The notes: a model not told the origin generated them from the letters alone. DNA of 64,000 bases from Actinomycetota bacterium (GCA_020161015.1 JAIUOT010000062.1:1-64000); one strand, 5' to 3'; shown: positions 1-9,466, counted from the stretch's first letter. Translations and numbers: made by a program.

Positions 1-2054
1 GGCGTCACCTTCGCCTCGTCCCGGTTGAGGTAGGTCACCGTCAGGCGGATGGGCTGCTGGCCCTGCAGCCAGCCTCCCGGGGCCACATGGACGCCGCCCG
101 CGGTCACGTCGATGCCCTCGAACTGCGGCGCCACCACCGACGGCGCGTCCCGCACGCTGAGGGTCCGGGTGCCCGAAGCGGTCGTCTGGTAGGAGTCGGT
201 GATCGTGGCGGTGACGCTCGCCGTCCCCGTCGCGGTCAGCTTCAGGCGCGCACGACAGGTGCCGTCGCTGGTGACCGTCCCGCCGGTCGCCGTCCACTGG
301 AGGGCCGAGCAGGGGGGCGCGTTCTGCAACGCGCTCCCGGTGATGACGGCGTCCATGAGCGCGGTCGCGCCGACGGCGAAGGTCGGCTGGCCCTTGACCA
401 GGTCACCGGCGATCGTCCGCACCTGGAGGGTGACCGCGAGCGTCGGCGGCGCCACCGTCACGTGCAGGGTCTTCGTCGCGGAAAGCCCGGCGGAGTCGGT
501 CGCGGTGACCGTGATCGTGTGCGGCCCCAGGGCCTTCCACGGCAGGGTCTGCGGGGAGCCGGTCACGGTGACGTGCTCGGTCTCGTCTGTCCACGTGACG
601 GGCACCGGTGCATCCTTGTCGTCCAGGGCGCTCGCCTCCACCTTCGGTGGCAGCAGGCCGCCCACCCGGATCACGGCGCCCTCCGTCGGCCAGGTCACCG
701 TGATCTTCGGCGGTGCGCTGGCGTAGGTGTCGATCACGAACGGCTGCTTGAGGTGGTAGGCGATGTACGCGCTCAGCTCGGCGACGCCGAACAACCCGAG
801 GAAGACCTTGACGAAGATCCCCGCGTTGCCGGAGATCCGCCAGCGGGGGTTCTGGTTCGGCCCGCCGGCGAGCGTGACGCTCGCGTCCCCACCCACGGAG
901 AAGCCGAGGCACCCGTAGGCGGAGAGCCGGAGCTCCGCCCGCCCCAGGACGGTCACCGAGGCGTCGGCCTTCACCCCCGCCTTCTGGCTCGACCCGGACA
1001 CCTTCACCCCGCCGTCGTGGTCGAGGCCGTCGGTGATGCTGAAGCGCAGCGAGCCGTAGACCTCCGCGGTCTGGGTGGCCCCGTAGTGCATGTCCGCGTG
1101 CACGTTCCCGTCCACGTCGACGGTGATCATGATGTCCACGAGGACGACGATGATCACCGGCCCGATCGGGATCGGGAAGGCGGCCATCGGGAAGTCGGCC
1201 AGGAAGTATCGCTCTGCCTTGCGGGCACCCGTCTGCGTGGCGTTCACCGTCAGCCCGGTCGACTCCCACGCGTGGCAGCTCGCCTCGACCCAGGCGATGT
1301 CGCTGCCGTTCACTCCCCCGTCCAGCCCGCAGCCGGCACCGAAGTCGAGCGTGCCCGTCACGTGCAGCCCGTCCGCGGGCTCGACGTCGATGCTGAGGGA
1401 GCCGGGCAGGCTGATCTGGTCGAAGGCCGGCACCCGCGGCGCGTCCGGCAGCAGGCGACGGTTGCCCTTCTTCCCGGGCGAGAGGAGCGTCACGCCTTCG
1501 GCCAGGGTGGGCTTGCCGCGGAGCTGGTCGGGGCTGAAGGTGCGCTCGATCCAGAACTCGCCCTGCACGAGTGCGTCCTGCAGCGTGGCCTGGACGGCCT
1601 CGACGGTGGTGCCGCTGATGCCGGTGACCTTCACGAGCAGCCCGCTGGGCGTGGACGACGTCACGCCACTGTTCAGCACGGACCCGACGACCACGCCCGA
1701 AGGGAGCGCGGAGAACTCGAGCCGGTAGGTGCACATCGGGTGCGCGTCGGCGTCACTGAGGCACTCGTCGGGGTTGAGGACGGTGATCCCGGTGATCCTC
1801 GACGCGTCGGACGCCGACAGCACGCGGGTCTCGGGCCGGACGACCGGGTCGATGCCCTTGCGCAGGTGGAGGCCGAACTGCGAATCCGGGTCGAGGCCGG
1901 TCGACCAGGTGGACGAGGTCTCCCCCGGGCTGCCCGACCACACCGGGGCGGGCGGCGGGGACGACGGGGACGGGGAGGCCTGCGGCGCACAGCCGGACGC
2001 CAGCAGGGCGAGGCCGACGAGCAGTGCCAGCAGTCTCCGGGTTGGGGTGGTCAT
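1..2054 (-). CDS. Large lipoprotein with Ig-like repeats (3' end outside window)
   Basis: At least 684 residues, continuing past the window edge. The N-terminus is a lipoprotein signal peptide with a leucine-rich core and the lipobox A-S-G-C at residues 19-22, so the mature protein should be anchored to the outer face of the membrane. A Pro/Ser linker follows. The last 250 residues visible are beta-rich and Thr/Val-rich, with the look of bacterial Ig-like repeats (for example the ITVTATDSAG segment). The middle part (about 160-400) has a conserved-looking hydrophobic stretch with many I/V/P residues and I do not recognise it. The start ATG at 2054 follows GGGGAG. It lies downstream of the sugar operon but behind a strong hairpin, so is probably transcribed separately. 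Function unknown; an adhesin or a substrate-binding surface protein are guesses. Confidence 0.8.
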   Translation of the reverse strand, partial: MTTPTRRLLALLVGLALLASGCAPQASPSPSSPPPAPVWSGSPGETSSTWSTGLDPDSQFGLHLRKGIDPVVRPETRVLSASDASRITGITVLNPDECLSDADAHPMCTYRLEFSALPSGVVVGSVLNSGVTSSTPSGLLVKVTGISGTTVEAVQATLQDALVQGEFWIERTFSPDQLRGKPTLAEGVTLLSPGKKGNRRLLPDAPRVPAFDQISLPGSLSIDVEPADGLHVTGTLDFGAGCGLDGGVNGSDIAWVEASCHAWESTGLTVNATQTGARKAERYFLADFPMAAFPIPIGPVIIVVLVDIMITVDVDGNVHADMHYGATQTAEVYGSLRFSITDGLDHDGGVKVSGSSQKAGVKADASVTVLGRAELRLSAYGCLGFSVGGDASVTLAGGPNQNPRWRISGNAGIFVKVFLGLFGVAELSAYIAYHLKQPFVIDTYASAPPKITVTWPTEGAVIRVGGLLPPKVEASALDDKDAPVPVTWTDETEHVTVTGSPQTLPWKALGPHTITVTATDSAGLSATKTLHVTVAPPTLAVTLQVRTIAGDLVKGQPTFAVGATALMDAVITGSALQNAPPCSALQWTATGGTVTSDGTCRARLKLTATGTASVTATITDSYQTTASGTRTLSVRDAPSVVAPQFEGIDVTAGGVHVAPGGWLQGQQPIRLTVTYLNRDEAKVT

Positions 2055-2178
2055 GGCTCTCCCCTGGTGTGCACCTGCGCCCAGCATCCTCCTGCGCGGC
2101 GCGCCCCACGCGGGATTGCGGCAAAAGCCCGGCGGCGCCCACGTCCCGGCGCCCGCAAACACGGCGGCCGGGCACGGC

Positions 2179-2218
2179 AACACCCGGGGAGAACTCGGCG
2201 ACCGTCCCCCCGGGTGTT
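2179..2218 (-). terminator. Stem-loop terminator after the sugar operon
   Basis: Perfect 11-bp inverted repeat (AACACCCGGGG at 2179-2189, its complement at 2208-2218) with an 18-nt loop. It begins 15 nt past the stop codon of the TIM-barrel gene. There is no T-tract, as is common in high-GC actinobacteria. Confidence 0.6.
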
Positions 2219-2232
2219 GTCTCGCTCCTCCG

Positions 2233-3231
2233 CTACTTCGCAGCGAAGGCGGCGTCGAACGCCGCAGCGGGCGGATCCCACAGCTGCGAGCGGACGAACG
2301 CCAGCGCCTCGGGGGCTCCCCGCAGCCGGTCCATGCCCGCGTCCTCCCACTCCACCGAGATCGGCCCGGCGTAGCCGATGTGGTTGAGCATCCGGAAGCA
2401 CGCCTCCCACGGCACGTCACCGTGGCCCACCGACACGAAGTCCCACCCGCGGCGCGGATCGGCCCAGGGCAGGTGGGAGCTCAGCCGGCCGTTGCGGCCG
2501 TTGAGGTTCTTCTTCGAGTCCTTGGCGTGGACGTGGTAGATCTTGTCGGGGAAGTCGGCCAGGAAGCCCGCCGGGTCGATGTCCTGCCAGACCATGTGGC
2601 TGGGATCCCAGTTGATCCCCAGCTCCGGCCGGTCGATCGTCTCGAGCATCTTCCGGGTGGTCCAGTAGTCGTAGGCCAGCTCGCTGGGGTGCACCTCTGC
2701 GGCGAAGCGGACGCCGCACTCGGCGAACACGTCGAGGATCGGTTCCCAGCGCTTCTTGAAGTCCACCCAGCCGGCCTCCACCAGCTCCTCGCTGGCCGGC
2801 GGGAACATCGCCACGTACTTCCAGATCGACGAGCCGGTGAACCCGACGACGGTCTTCACGCCCAGCCGCTGGGCGGTCCGGGCGGTGTTCATCATCTCCT
2901 CGGCCGCCCGCTGCCGGACGCCCTCCGGGTCACCGTCGCCCCAGACGATGTCGGGGACGATGTCGCGGTGCCGCTGGTCGATCGGGTCGTCGCAGACGGC
3001 CTGTCCCTTGAGGTGGTTCGAGATGGTGAACACCTTCAGGTTGTACTTCTCGAGGATCGCGAGGCGGTCGGCGATGTAGTCGTCGTCGGTCGCGCCGCGC
3101 CAGACGTCCAGGTGGTCGCCCCAGCAGGCGATCTCCAGTCCGTCGAACCCCCACCCCGACGCCAGCTTCGCGACCTCCTCGAAGGGGAGGTCGGCCCACT
3201 GGCCGGTGAAGAGCGTTATGGGTCGTGCCAT
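2233..3231 (-). CDS. Sugar phosphate isomerase/epimerase-like TIM-barrel protein
   Basis: 332 residues, full length for the xylose isomerase-like TIM barrel family (AP endonuclease 2 fold). Metal-ligand type motifs of the family are visible: [12 protein letters not shown] near residue 30, EVHPSEL near 180, the NWDPSH motif near 210, the HVHAKD motif near 240 and SVEWED near 300. Such enzymes isomerise or epimerise sugars, inositols or 3-keto-sugars using a divalent metal in the cytoplasm. It is the last gene of the ABC transporter and dehydrogenase operon, 42 nt after the dehydrogenase. The start ATG follows an AAAGGA site lying in a short palindrome. With the Gfo/Idh/MocA neighbour and ThuA it suggests a keto-sugar route, but the substrate cannot be read from sequence. 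Confidence 0.85.
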   Translation of the reverse strand: MARPITLFTGQWADLPFEEVAKLASGWGFDGLEIACWGDHLDVWRGATDDDYIADRLAILEKYNLKVFTISNHLKGQAVCDDPIDQRHRDIVPDIVWGDGDPEGVRQRAAEEMMNTARTAQRLGVKTVVGFTGSSIWKYVAMFPPASEELVEAGWVDFKKRWEPILDVFAECGVRFAAEVHPSELAYDYWTTRKMLETIDRPELGINWDPSHMVWQDIDPAGFLADFPDKIYHVHAKDSKKNLNGRNGRLSSHLPWADPRRGWDFVSVGHGDVPWEACFRMLNHIGYAGPISVEWEDAGMDRLRGAPEALAFVRSQLWDPPAAAFDAAFAAK

Positions 3232-3273
3232 CGGGAAAGGTCCTTTCGTTCGTGTTGGGGTGCGGGACGGCGC

Positions 3274-4446
3274 TCAGACGTCCAGCCAGGCGCCGTTGCC
3301 GGCGGCCGAACGCTCCACCGCGTCCAGCACCTTCTGGACGTGGAGGCCGTCGGCGAACGACGCCCGGGGCTGCTCGCCCGCGGAGATCGCCGTCACCAGG
3401 TCGCGCACCTGATGGGTGAAGCCGTGCTCCCAGCCGATGATGTGGCCGGCCGGCCACCAGGCCGAGTAGTAGGGCGTGTCGGGCTCGGTCGCGAGGATGC
3501 GGCGGAACCCCGCCTCCACGGCCGGGATCCGGTTGTCGTAGTAGTGCAGGACGTTCAGCTCCTCGAGGTTCCAGACCAGCGAACCGTCCGAGCCGTTGAC
3601 CTCGATGGACAGGGCGTTCTTGCGGCCCGTGGCGAACCGCGTGGCCTCGAACGACCCGATCGCCCCGCCGGCGAACCGGCCCAGGAACCAGGCAGCGTCG
3701 TCGACGGTCACCTCGCCGAAGCCCTCTCCGGCCTGGGCGCCGGCCAGGCCGGTACCGTCCGCCTGGATCGGGCGCGACTTCACGAAGGTCTCCAGCGTCC
3801 CGGACGCCGCGACGATGCGGTCGTCGAGGAGGAACTGCGCGAGGTCGGCGATGTGCGCGCCGATGTCGCCCAGCGAACCGGAGCCCGCCTTGTCCTTCTG
3901 GAGCCGCCAGGCCAGCGGCACGTCCGGGTCGACGATCCAGTCCTGCTGGTACGCGGCGCGAACCTGGCGGACGGTGCCCAGGCGCCCGTCGGCGATCAGC
4001 TTCCTGGCGAGGGCGATCGCGGGAACCCGTCGGTTCGTGAACCCGACCATGGCGAAGACACCGTGGGCGGCCGCCTCGACCGCCGCCACGTTCATCGCCT
4101 CCGCCTCGGCCACCGTGTTGGCCAGGGGCTTCTCGCACAGCACGTGCTTGCCGGCCCGCAGCGCCTCGATGGCGATCTCGGCGTGCGAGTCGCCCGGCGT
4201 GCAGATGTCGATCAGGTCGATGTCGTCACGGGCGAGCAGGGCACGCCAGTCGGTCTCGACCGATGCCCAGCCGAACCGTGCGGCCGCCTCCTCGGTACGC
4301 CCGGCGTGGCGTCCGCAGAGAGCCGTCATCCCGATCCGGCGCGGGAGGTCGAAGAAGCGGGGGGCGGTCGACCAGCCCTGCGAGTGGGCCTTGCCCATGA
4401 AGGCGTAGCCCACCATGCCCACGTTGAGGCGGGGTTTGTCGGACAT
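3274..4446 (-). CDS. Gfo/Idh/MocA family NAD(P)-dependent oxidoreductase
   Basis: About 390 residues. The N-terminal Rossmann fold opens with VGMVGYAFMGKAH, and the family's catalytic-lysine motif CEKPLA lies near residue 105. The C-terminal alpha/beta domain carries the DIGAHIADL helix with the likely catalytic histidine. The family oxidises sugars, inositols or glycosides at a hydroxyl, often at C3 of a glucoside. I chose ATG 4446 because it sits 5 nt behind GGAG; an in-frame GTG at 4449 would be too close. It lies between the receptor gene and the isomerase gene in one operon. Pairing with a TIM-barrel epimerase, ThuA and an ABC importer resembles ThuB/YcjS-type 3-keto-sugar loci; the substrate is inferred only as a sugar or polyol. 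Confidence 0.88.
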   Translation of the reverse strand: MSDKPRLNVGMVGYAFMGKAHSQGWSTAPRFFDLPRRIGMTALCGRHAGRTEEAAARFGWASVETDWRALLARDDIDLIDICTPGDSHAEIAIEALRAGKHVLCEKPLANTVAEAEAMNVAAVEAAAHGVFAMVGFTNRRVPAIALARKLIADGRLGTVRQVRAAYQQDWIVDPDVPLAWRLQKDKAGSGSLGDIGAHIADLAQFLLDDRIVAASGTLETFVKSRPIQADGTGLAGAQAGEGFGEVTVDDAAWFLGRFAGGAIGSFEATRFATGRKNALSIEVNGSDGSLVWNLEELNVLHYYDNRIPAVEAGFRRILATEPDTPYYSAWWPAGHIIGWEHGFTHQVRDLVTAISAGEQPRASFADGLHVQKVLDAVERSAAGNGAWLDV

Positions 4447-4508
4447 CACATCTCCGTTCGAAGTGGGTGCGTGCCGGGGCGCTGGCGGACGCCCCGGCTC
4501 GGCGTCGG

Positions 4509-5567
4509 TCAGGACTCGAAGGCCGTCGGCAGGTACCGGTCGACGTTGTCCTTGGTGACCACGGGGGCGAACAGGGTGATCTTGCGGGGCACCTCGACCT
4601 CGACCAGGTCGGACAGCGACTTGCCCTGCACCAGCAGGCGGGCCAGGCGGATGCCGTCGGCGGCCTGGGTCGACGGGTAGACGACGGTGGCCTTCACCAC
4701 GGAGCTGTCGGCCTGGATGTCGCGCATCACGTTCGCCGAGCCGGCGCCGCCGACCATGATGAACTCGCTGCGTCCGGAGTTCTTGATGGCCTGCATCACG
4801 CCGACACCCTGGTCGTCGTCATGGTTCCAGATGGCGTCGATCTTCGGGGCGGCCTGCAGCAGGTTGGAGGCAGCCTGCTCGCCACCCTGGACCGTGAAGT
4901 CGGCGGCGACCCGGTTGGAGACCTTCAGTCCGCAGTCGGCCAGCGCCTTGGCGAAGCCCTCCGAGCGGTCCTTGGTCAGCGGGAGGTTGTCGATGCCGGC
5001 GATCTCGGCGACGACGGCGTCCTTCTTGTCGCCCAGCTTCTCGCAGACGTAGGTGCCGGCGGAGATGCCCATGCCGTAGTTGTCACCGAGGATGGTCGAG
5101 CGGGCGGCGAACGGGGAGTCGAACTCGCGGTCGACGTTGATCACCGGGATGCCGGCCTGCATCGCCTTGAGGGCCACCGGGGTGAGCGCGGCACCGTCGT
5201 AGGGCAGGATCACGATGGCGTCGACCTTGTCGTTGATGAAGGTCTCGACCTGGCTGATCTGGAGGTTCACGTCGTTGGTGCCCTCGGCGACCTTCAGCTC
5301 CACATCGGGGAACTTCGCTGCCTCGGCGATCGCGGCCTTCGTGATGGCACCCATCCAGCCGTGGTCGGCAGCCGGGGCCGAGAAGCCGATGACGACCTTC
5401 TCGCCTGCGGCGTTGTTGCCGTCGCCCGGGGCGGCGCTGGTCGTGGCCGCGGGAGCGGACGGGGCGGCCGTCGGGGCCGCGCCGGTGCAGGCGCTGAGGG
5501 ACAGGCCCGCGGCGAGGGCGAGGCTTGCGCTCCAGAGGACGCGCCGTGAGAGGGAGAGAGACACCAT
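4509..5567 (-). CDS. Sugar ABC transporter substrate-binding lipoprotein
   Basis: 352 residues. Signal peptide with lipobox L-S-A-C at 24-27, then an Ala/Pro/Thr linker and a periplasmic-binding-protein type 1 fold (Peripla_BP_4, RbsB-like): VVIGFSAPAADHGWMGAI, a VDAIVILPYDG element and PVINVDREFD. The aromatic and acidic residues after the first strand are typical sugar contacts. Anchored outside the membrane, it would deliver substrate to the permease encoded just upstream (46-nt gap). An AAAGGA ribosome site precedes the ATG. The ligand cannot be assigned; ribose, xylose, inositol and glucosides are all bound by relatives. Confidence 0.92.
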   Translation of the reverse strand: MVSLSLSRRVLWSASLALAAGLSLSACTGAAPTAAPSAPAATTSAAPGDGNNAAGEKVVIGFSAPAADHGWMGAITKAAIAEAAKFPDVELKVAEGTNDVNLQISQVETFINDKVDAIVILPYDGAALTPVALKAMQAGIPVINVDREFDSPFAARSTILGDNYGMGISAGTYVCEKLGDKKDAVVAEIAGIDNLPLTKDRSEGFAKALADCGLKVSNRVAADFTVQGGEQAASNLLQAAPKIDAIWNHDDDQGVGVMQAIKNSGRSEFIMVGGAGSANVMRDIQADSSVVKATVVYPSTQAADGIRLARLLVQGKSLSDLVEVEVPRKITLFAPVVTKDNVDRYLPTAFES

Positions 5568-5613
5568 TGTTCCTTTCGGTTTGCGTTGCTTCGACTGTGG
5601 GACGTCTGAACGG

Positions 5614-6609
5614 CTAGGCCGTCTTGCGGGAGGCGATGTACTGCTGGAGGAGCACGGCGGCGATGATGATCGCCCCCTTGGCGATCTGCTGCACCGACAG
5701 CGGCAGGTTGTTCTGGGTGAAGATGTTGGTGAGCGTGGTGAAGATCAGGACGCCGATCACGGTGCCGAAGATGGTTCCCCGTCCGCCCCTGAGCAGGGTG
5801 CCGCCGACGACGACGGCGGCGATCGCGTCCATCTCGTAGAGGCTGCCGTGCGTGGACGTGCCGGCCATCGTGCGGCCCATCATCATCACGGCGGCGATCC
5901 CGACGGTCAGGCCGCTGAGCGCGTACAGCATCACGATGTGGCGATCGGTCTTGATCCCCGCGAGCCGGGTGGCCTCGACGTTGCCGCCGATCGCGATCGT
6001 CCGGCGTCCGAAGGTCGTCCGGTTGTACAGCACCCAGCCGCCGGCGGCGACCAGGGCGAAGATCCAGACCAGGACCGGGATGCCGAGCGGGTCGTTGCTG
6101 AAGAACTGCTCGAAGCCGCGGACCTTGATGATCTGCGTCTGGCGGTTGGCGATCCACTCCGCCAGGCCCTTCGCCGCGACGAGCAGGGCGAGGGTCGCCA
6201 TGAAGGGCACGATCTTGCCGTACGCCACCATCACCCCGTTGAGGATGCCGCCCACCACTCCGACGGCGAGCGCGACGAAGACCATCAGGAGCCACGTGGT
6301 GGAGTCCGCGTAGTACTGGGTCGCCCCGGTGGTGGCCCACACCGTCGCCAGGCCGAGCATCGAACCCACCGAGAGGTCGATGCCACCGGAGGTGATCACG
6401 AAGCACTGCCCGATCGAGACCACCCCGATGATCGCCGCGAGGCGCAGGATCGTCATGGTGTTGTCGATGCTGGCGAACCGCGCGCCGGCCGTCAGGTAGC
6501 CGATCAGGCAGATCACCAGGAAGGCGATGACCAGGCCGAGGTTCCTCGTGACGCTCGGTGGCAGGCGACGCCGGGAGGTGGCGGGGACAGCAGGGGCCTG
6601 GGCGCTCAT
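5614..6609 (-). CDS. Sugar ABC transporter permease (RbsC-like)
   Basis: 331 residues, the usual length for BPD_transp_2 family permeases. It shows about 8-10 hydrophobic helices and the family signature VITSGGIDLSVGSMLGL near residue 70, plus the conserved segment RTTFGRRTIAIGGNVEATRLAGI near 225, which is the cytoplasmic loop that contacts the ATPase. Its ATG overlaps the ATPase stop codon (ATGA at 6606-6609), indicating translational coupling. It forms the membrane channel of the importer whose receptor is encoded next. Confidence 0.92.
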   Translation of the reverse strand: MSAQAPAVPATSRRRLPPSVTRNLGLVIAFLVICLIGYLTAGARFASIDNTMTILRLAAIIGVVSIGQCFVITSGGIDLSVGSMLGLATVWATTGATQYYADSTTWLLMVFVALAVGVVGGILNGVMVAYGKIVPFMATLALLVAAKGLAEWIANRQTQIIKVRGFEQFFSNDPLGIPVLVWIFALVAAGGWVLYNRTTFGRRTIAIGGNVEATRLAGIKTDRHIVMLYALSGLTVGIAAVMMMGRTMAGTSTHGSLYEMDAIAAVVVGGTLLRGGRGTIFGTVIGVLIFTTLTNIFTQNNLPLSVQQIAKGAIIIAAVLLQQYIASRKTA

Positions 6610-8126
6610 GCCGGGGTTCCTTCCACGATGAGGTCGAGAATCTGGTGCTCGTCGATCTCCGCTGCCGGGGCGGCGTGGACGACCCGTCCGTCCGAGATCA
6701 CCAGCACCCGGTCGGCGAGGCCGACGACCTCCTCCAGTTCGGAGGACACGATGACGATGGCGACGCCGGTGGCCGCCAGCTCCCTGATCAACTGGTAGGC
6801 CTCGGCCCTGGCCCCCACGTCGACGCCGCGCGTGGGCTCATCCAGGAACAGGACCCTCGTGCCGTGCGCGAGCCAGCGGCCCAGGAGGATCTTCTGCTGG
6901 TTGCCGCCCGACAGCGTGCGGGCCTCCCGCTCGGGCCGCGCGGGAACGATGCCGAGCCTGCCCACCTGCTCGCGGGCGATGCCGAGCTCCGCCGCGTCGT
7001 CGACGAAGCCGAGCCGAGCCAGGCGGGCGAAGATCGACAGCGTGATGTTGCGCGTCACCGACTCGTCCAGCAGCAGGCCCTGGCTCTTCCGCTCCTCGGG
7101 GCAGAAACCCATGCCCTTCGCCACGCTGGCCGCGACGTTGCCGCGCCCGACCGGCACGCCGGAGACGCGCACCTCGCCGGACGTGGCACGCCGCGCCCCG
7201 TAGACGGTCTCGAGGATCTCCGAGCGCCCGGAGCCGACGAGCCCGGCCAGCCCGACGATCTCGCCGGCGTGGACGTCGAAGCTGACGTCGCGGAACACGC
7301 CGTCGAGAGCGAGATCGCGCACGCTCAGCACGACCTCGTCGGACACCTCCGCAGTGCGGGGCGGGAAGTCCAGGGTGCCCTCGTGCCCGGTCATCATCGC
7401 GACGACCTGGGAGGTCGTGGTGTCGCTCACCCGCAGGCCGCTGGCCACCGTCTTGCCGTCCTTCAGCACGGTCAGCCGGTCGCCGATCTGGCGGATCTCC
7501 TCCAGCCGGTGCGAGATGTAGATCACGGCGATGCCGTTGGCGACGAGGTCCCTGACCACCCGGAAGAGGTTCGCCACCTCCTCGGAGTCGAGGACGGCGG
7601 ACGGCTCGTCCATGATGATCAGCTTCGCGTCGTGGGAGAGCGCGCGGGCCATCGAGACCACCTGCTTGCCCGCGGCGGAGAGTGACTCCACCTCGGTGCC
7701 GGGGGCGATGTTGGCGTGGCCCAGCCGCTGCAGCACCTCCCGGGTGCGGGCGTGGGCGGACGTGCGCTGGATGAAGCCGCCGACGCTGACCTCGTTGCCC
7801 AGGAAGATGTTCTCCGCGACGGTGAGCCCGTCGACCACGTCCAGCTCCTGGTACATGGTCGCGATCCCCGCACGGAGCGCGGCCACCGGCGTGGGGAACG
7901 AGACCTCCTGGCCCTGCCAGGTGATCACGCCCGCGTCGGGCCGGTGGGCCCCGGCCAGGACCTTGATCAGCGTGGACTTGCCGGCGCCGTTCTGTCCGAG
8001 CAGGCAGTGGACCTCTCCGGGGTAGACGTCCAGGTCGACCCCGTCCAGCGCCTTGGCGCCGGGGAAGTGCTTCACCACACCGCTCGCGGTGAGCAGCGGG
8101 GCTCCCTGATGATCGTCCGTGACCAT
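6606..8126 (-). CDS. Sugar ABC transporter ATPase with two nucleotide-binding domains (RbsA/MglA-like)
   Basis: 506 residues, the normal size for tandem carbohydrate-uptake ATPases. The first domain has Walker A GQNGAGKST near residue 44, a degenerate signature LSAAGKQ and Walker B LIIMDEPSAVLD. The second has a degenerate Walker A GLVGSGRSE near 285 but a canonical signature LSGGNQQK and Walker B VLFLDEPTRGVD; this asymmetry is typical of the family. It is the first gene of the five-gene operon. No ribosome site precedes ATG 8126, and a -10 box (TAGACT on the minus strand, 8143-8138) ends 11 nt before it, suggesting a very short leader. Confidence 0.92.
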   Translation of the reverse strand: MVTDDHQGAPLLTASGVVKHFPGAKALDGVDLDVYPGEVHCLLGQNGAGKSTLIKVLAGAHRPDAGVITWQGQEVSFPTPVAALRAGIATMYQELDVVDGLTVAENIFLGNEVSVGGFIQRTSAHARTREVLQRLGHANIAPGTEVESLSAAGKQVVSMARALSHDAKLIIMDEPSAVLDSEEVANLFRVVRDLVANGIAVIYISHRLEEIRQIGDRLTVLKDGKTVASGLRVSDTTTSQVVAMMTGHEGTLDFPPRTAEVSDEVVLSVRDLALDGVFRDVSFDVHAGEIVGLAGLVGSGRSEILETVYGARRATSGEVRVSGVPVGRGNVAASVAKGMGFCPEERKSQGLLLDESVTRNITLSIFARLARLGFVDDAAELGIAREQVGRLGIVPARPEREARTLSGGNQQKILLGRWLAHGTRVLFLDEPTRGVDVGARAEAYQLIRELAATGVAIVIVSSELEEVVGLADRVLVISDGRVVHAAPAAEIDEHQILDLIVEGTPA

Positions 8127-8137
8127 GGTCCGAGGCT

Positions 8138-8168
8138 AGTCTACTTTTGTCATCCGTCAAGCAAAAGT
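8138..8168. promoter_or_regulatory. Operon promoter with overlapping palindromic operator, probably for the ROK regulator
   Basis: ACTTTTG (8143-8149) and CAAAAGT (8162-8168) form a perfect 7-bp inverted repeat separated by 12 nt. On the minus strand the -10 hexamer TAGACT overlaps one arm and a weak -35-like TTTTGC lies 17 nt upstream in the other arm, so a bound dimer would block the promoter of the ABC operon. The ROK regulator gene starts 93 nt away on the other strand and is the obvious candidate ligand-responsive repressor. Confidence 0.6.
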
Positions 8169-8260
8169 CGGTTCGTTACCAACCTGTTATCGCCCGACGC
8201 TGAGCATCCAGTTGTCGAAGGGATGCAGAATTCGAGGGTGAGGGGTGATTAACTTCTGCT

Positions 8261-9466
8261 ATGGAAGAGCTGCAACGGATCCTCCCCCGGGCCCCCGGCA
8301 TCGGTGAGGTCTTCCAGCTCCTGCGCGTGGAGCCGCGGACGCGCGCGCAACTGGTGGCGATCACCGGCCAGGCCCGCTCGACCATCGCCGCGCGCCTGGA
8401 CACCCTCTCCGAACTCGGCCTGATCGGGCAGATCGGCGAGCGGTCGGCCGCGATGGGCAGGCCGGCGGCGTCCTTCTTCTTCCTACCCGACGCCGGCGCC
8501 GTCCTCGCGATCGACATCGGGGCGAGCCACGTGCGCGTCGGGCTCACCGACCTGTCGGTGCACATCCTGGCCGAGAGGCACCTCGCGCTCAGCGTCGACC
8601 TCGGGCCGGAGGCCGTTCTCGGACGGGTCGTCGAGGTGTGCCGCGAACTCCTCGTCGAGGCCGGGATCGACCCCGCCCGCCTCAGGGGCGTCGGCATCGG
8701 CGTGCCGGGCCCGGTCACCCACTCGACCGGACGGCCCTCGAGCCCTCCGATCATGCCGGGCTGGGACGGGTTCGACATCGTCGGCCGGCTCCGCAGCGCC
8801 TTCGACGTGCCGGTCTACGTCGACAACGACGCCAACATGATGGCGATCGGTGAGCACGCCCACGCGTGGAAGGACGTCGCGGACCTGCTGTACGTGAAGT
8901 TCGCCACCGGCGTCGGCCTGGGGATCATCCTCGACGGCCAGATCCGCCGCGGAGCCCAGGGCTCCAGCGGAGACATCGGCCACGTCCGGGTGCCCGGCGG
9001 ACCGCCCAACCTGTGCCACTGCGGCGGGACGGGCTGCCTCGAGGCCGTCATCGGCGTGCCCGCCCTGCTGGAGCAGCTGGAGCGGGCAGGACGGACGGCG
9101 ACCTCTGGCGCCGACATCGTGGCCCTCGTCCGCTCGGGCGACAAGACAGCCATTCAGGTGATGCGTGACGCGGGACGCACCGCCGGAGACGTCCTCGCCG
9201 GTGTGGTGTCCCTGCTGAACCCCTCCGTGATCGCGGTGGGCGGGATCCTCGCGCAGGCCCACGAGCAATTGATCGCCGGCATCCGGGAGTCGGTGTACGC
9301 GAAATCGCTCCCGCTGGCGACCCAGAACTTGCTGATCACCGCTTCCCTTGCGGGACCGCGGGCCGGAATCATAGGTGCCAGCACCCTGGTGTGCGACCAG
9401 ATCCTGTCACCGGCCGCCATCGAGGCCCTGGTCGACGGCAGCGAAGCGCGCGAAGGAGAGTCATGA
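8261..9466 (+). CDS. ROK family transcriptional regulator
   Basis: 401 residues. An N-terminal winged helix (about 15-65, with TRAQLVAITGQARSTIAARL as the recognition region) is followed by an ROK sugar-kinase-like fold: LAIDIGASHVRVGLTD near 85, the GIGVPGPV motif near 150 and the zinc site C-H-C-G-G-T-G-C near 250. The DNA-binding domain makes it a repressor rather than a kinase. It is divergent from the sugar ABC operon and its stop overlaps the ATG of the ThuA-like gene, so it probably senses the transported sugar or its catabolite. No ribosome site is evident; TTAACT 6 nt before the ATG could be a -10 for a leaderless message. Confidence 0.9.
   Translation: MEELQRILPRAPGIGEVFQLLRVEPRTRAQLVAITGQARSTIAARLDTLSELGLIGQIGERSAAMGRPAASFFFLPDAGAVLAIDIGASHVRVGLTDLSVHILAERHLALSVDLGPEAVLGRVVEVCRELLVEAGIDPARLRGVGIGVPGPVTHSTGRPSSPPIMPGWDGFDIVGRLRSAFDVPVYVDNDANMMAIGEHAHAWKDVADLLYVKFATGVGLGIILDGQIRRGAQGSSGDIGHVRVPGGPPNLCHCGGTGCLEAVIGVPALLEQLERAGRTATSGADIVALVRSGDKTAIQVMRDAGRTAGDVLAGVVSLLNPSVIAVGGILAQAHEQLIAGIRESVYAKSLPLATQNLLITASLAGPRAGIIGASTLVCDQILSPAAIEALVDGSEAREGES

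Noticed and set aside
87-2387. 766-codon open frame on the plus strand, opposite the lipoprotein gene
   Set aside because: Arg/Gly/His-rich translation without domains; the minus-strand frame gives a signal peptide and structured repeats. Such shadow frames are common in GC-rich DNA.
1729-4680. 983-codon plus-strand open frame across two minus-strand genes
   Set aside because: It crosses the isomerase and dehydrogenase genes, which show clear family motifs; composition is that of an antisense shadow.
9391-9463. Upstream start for the ThuA-like gene
   Set aside because: It lies inside the ROK gene and lacks a ribosome site; ATG 9463 has a good one and overlaps the stop.
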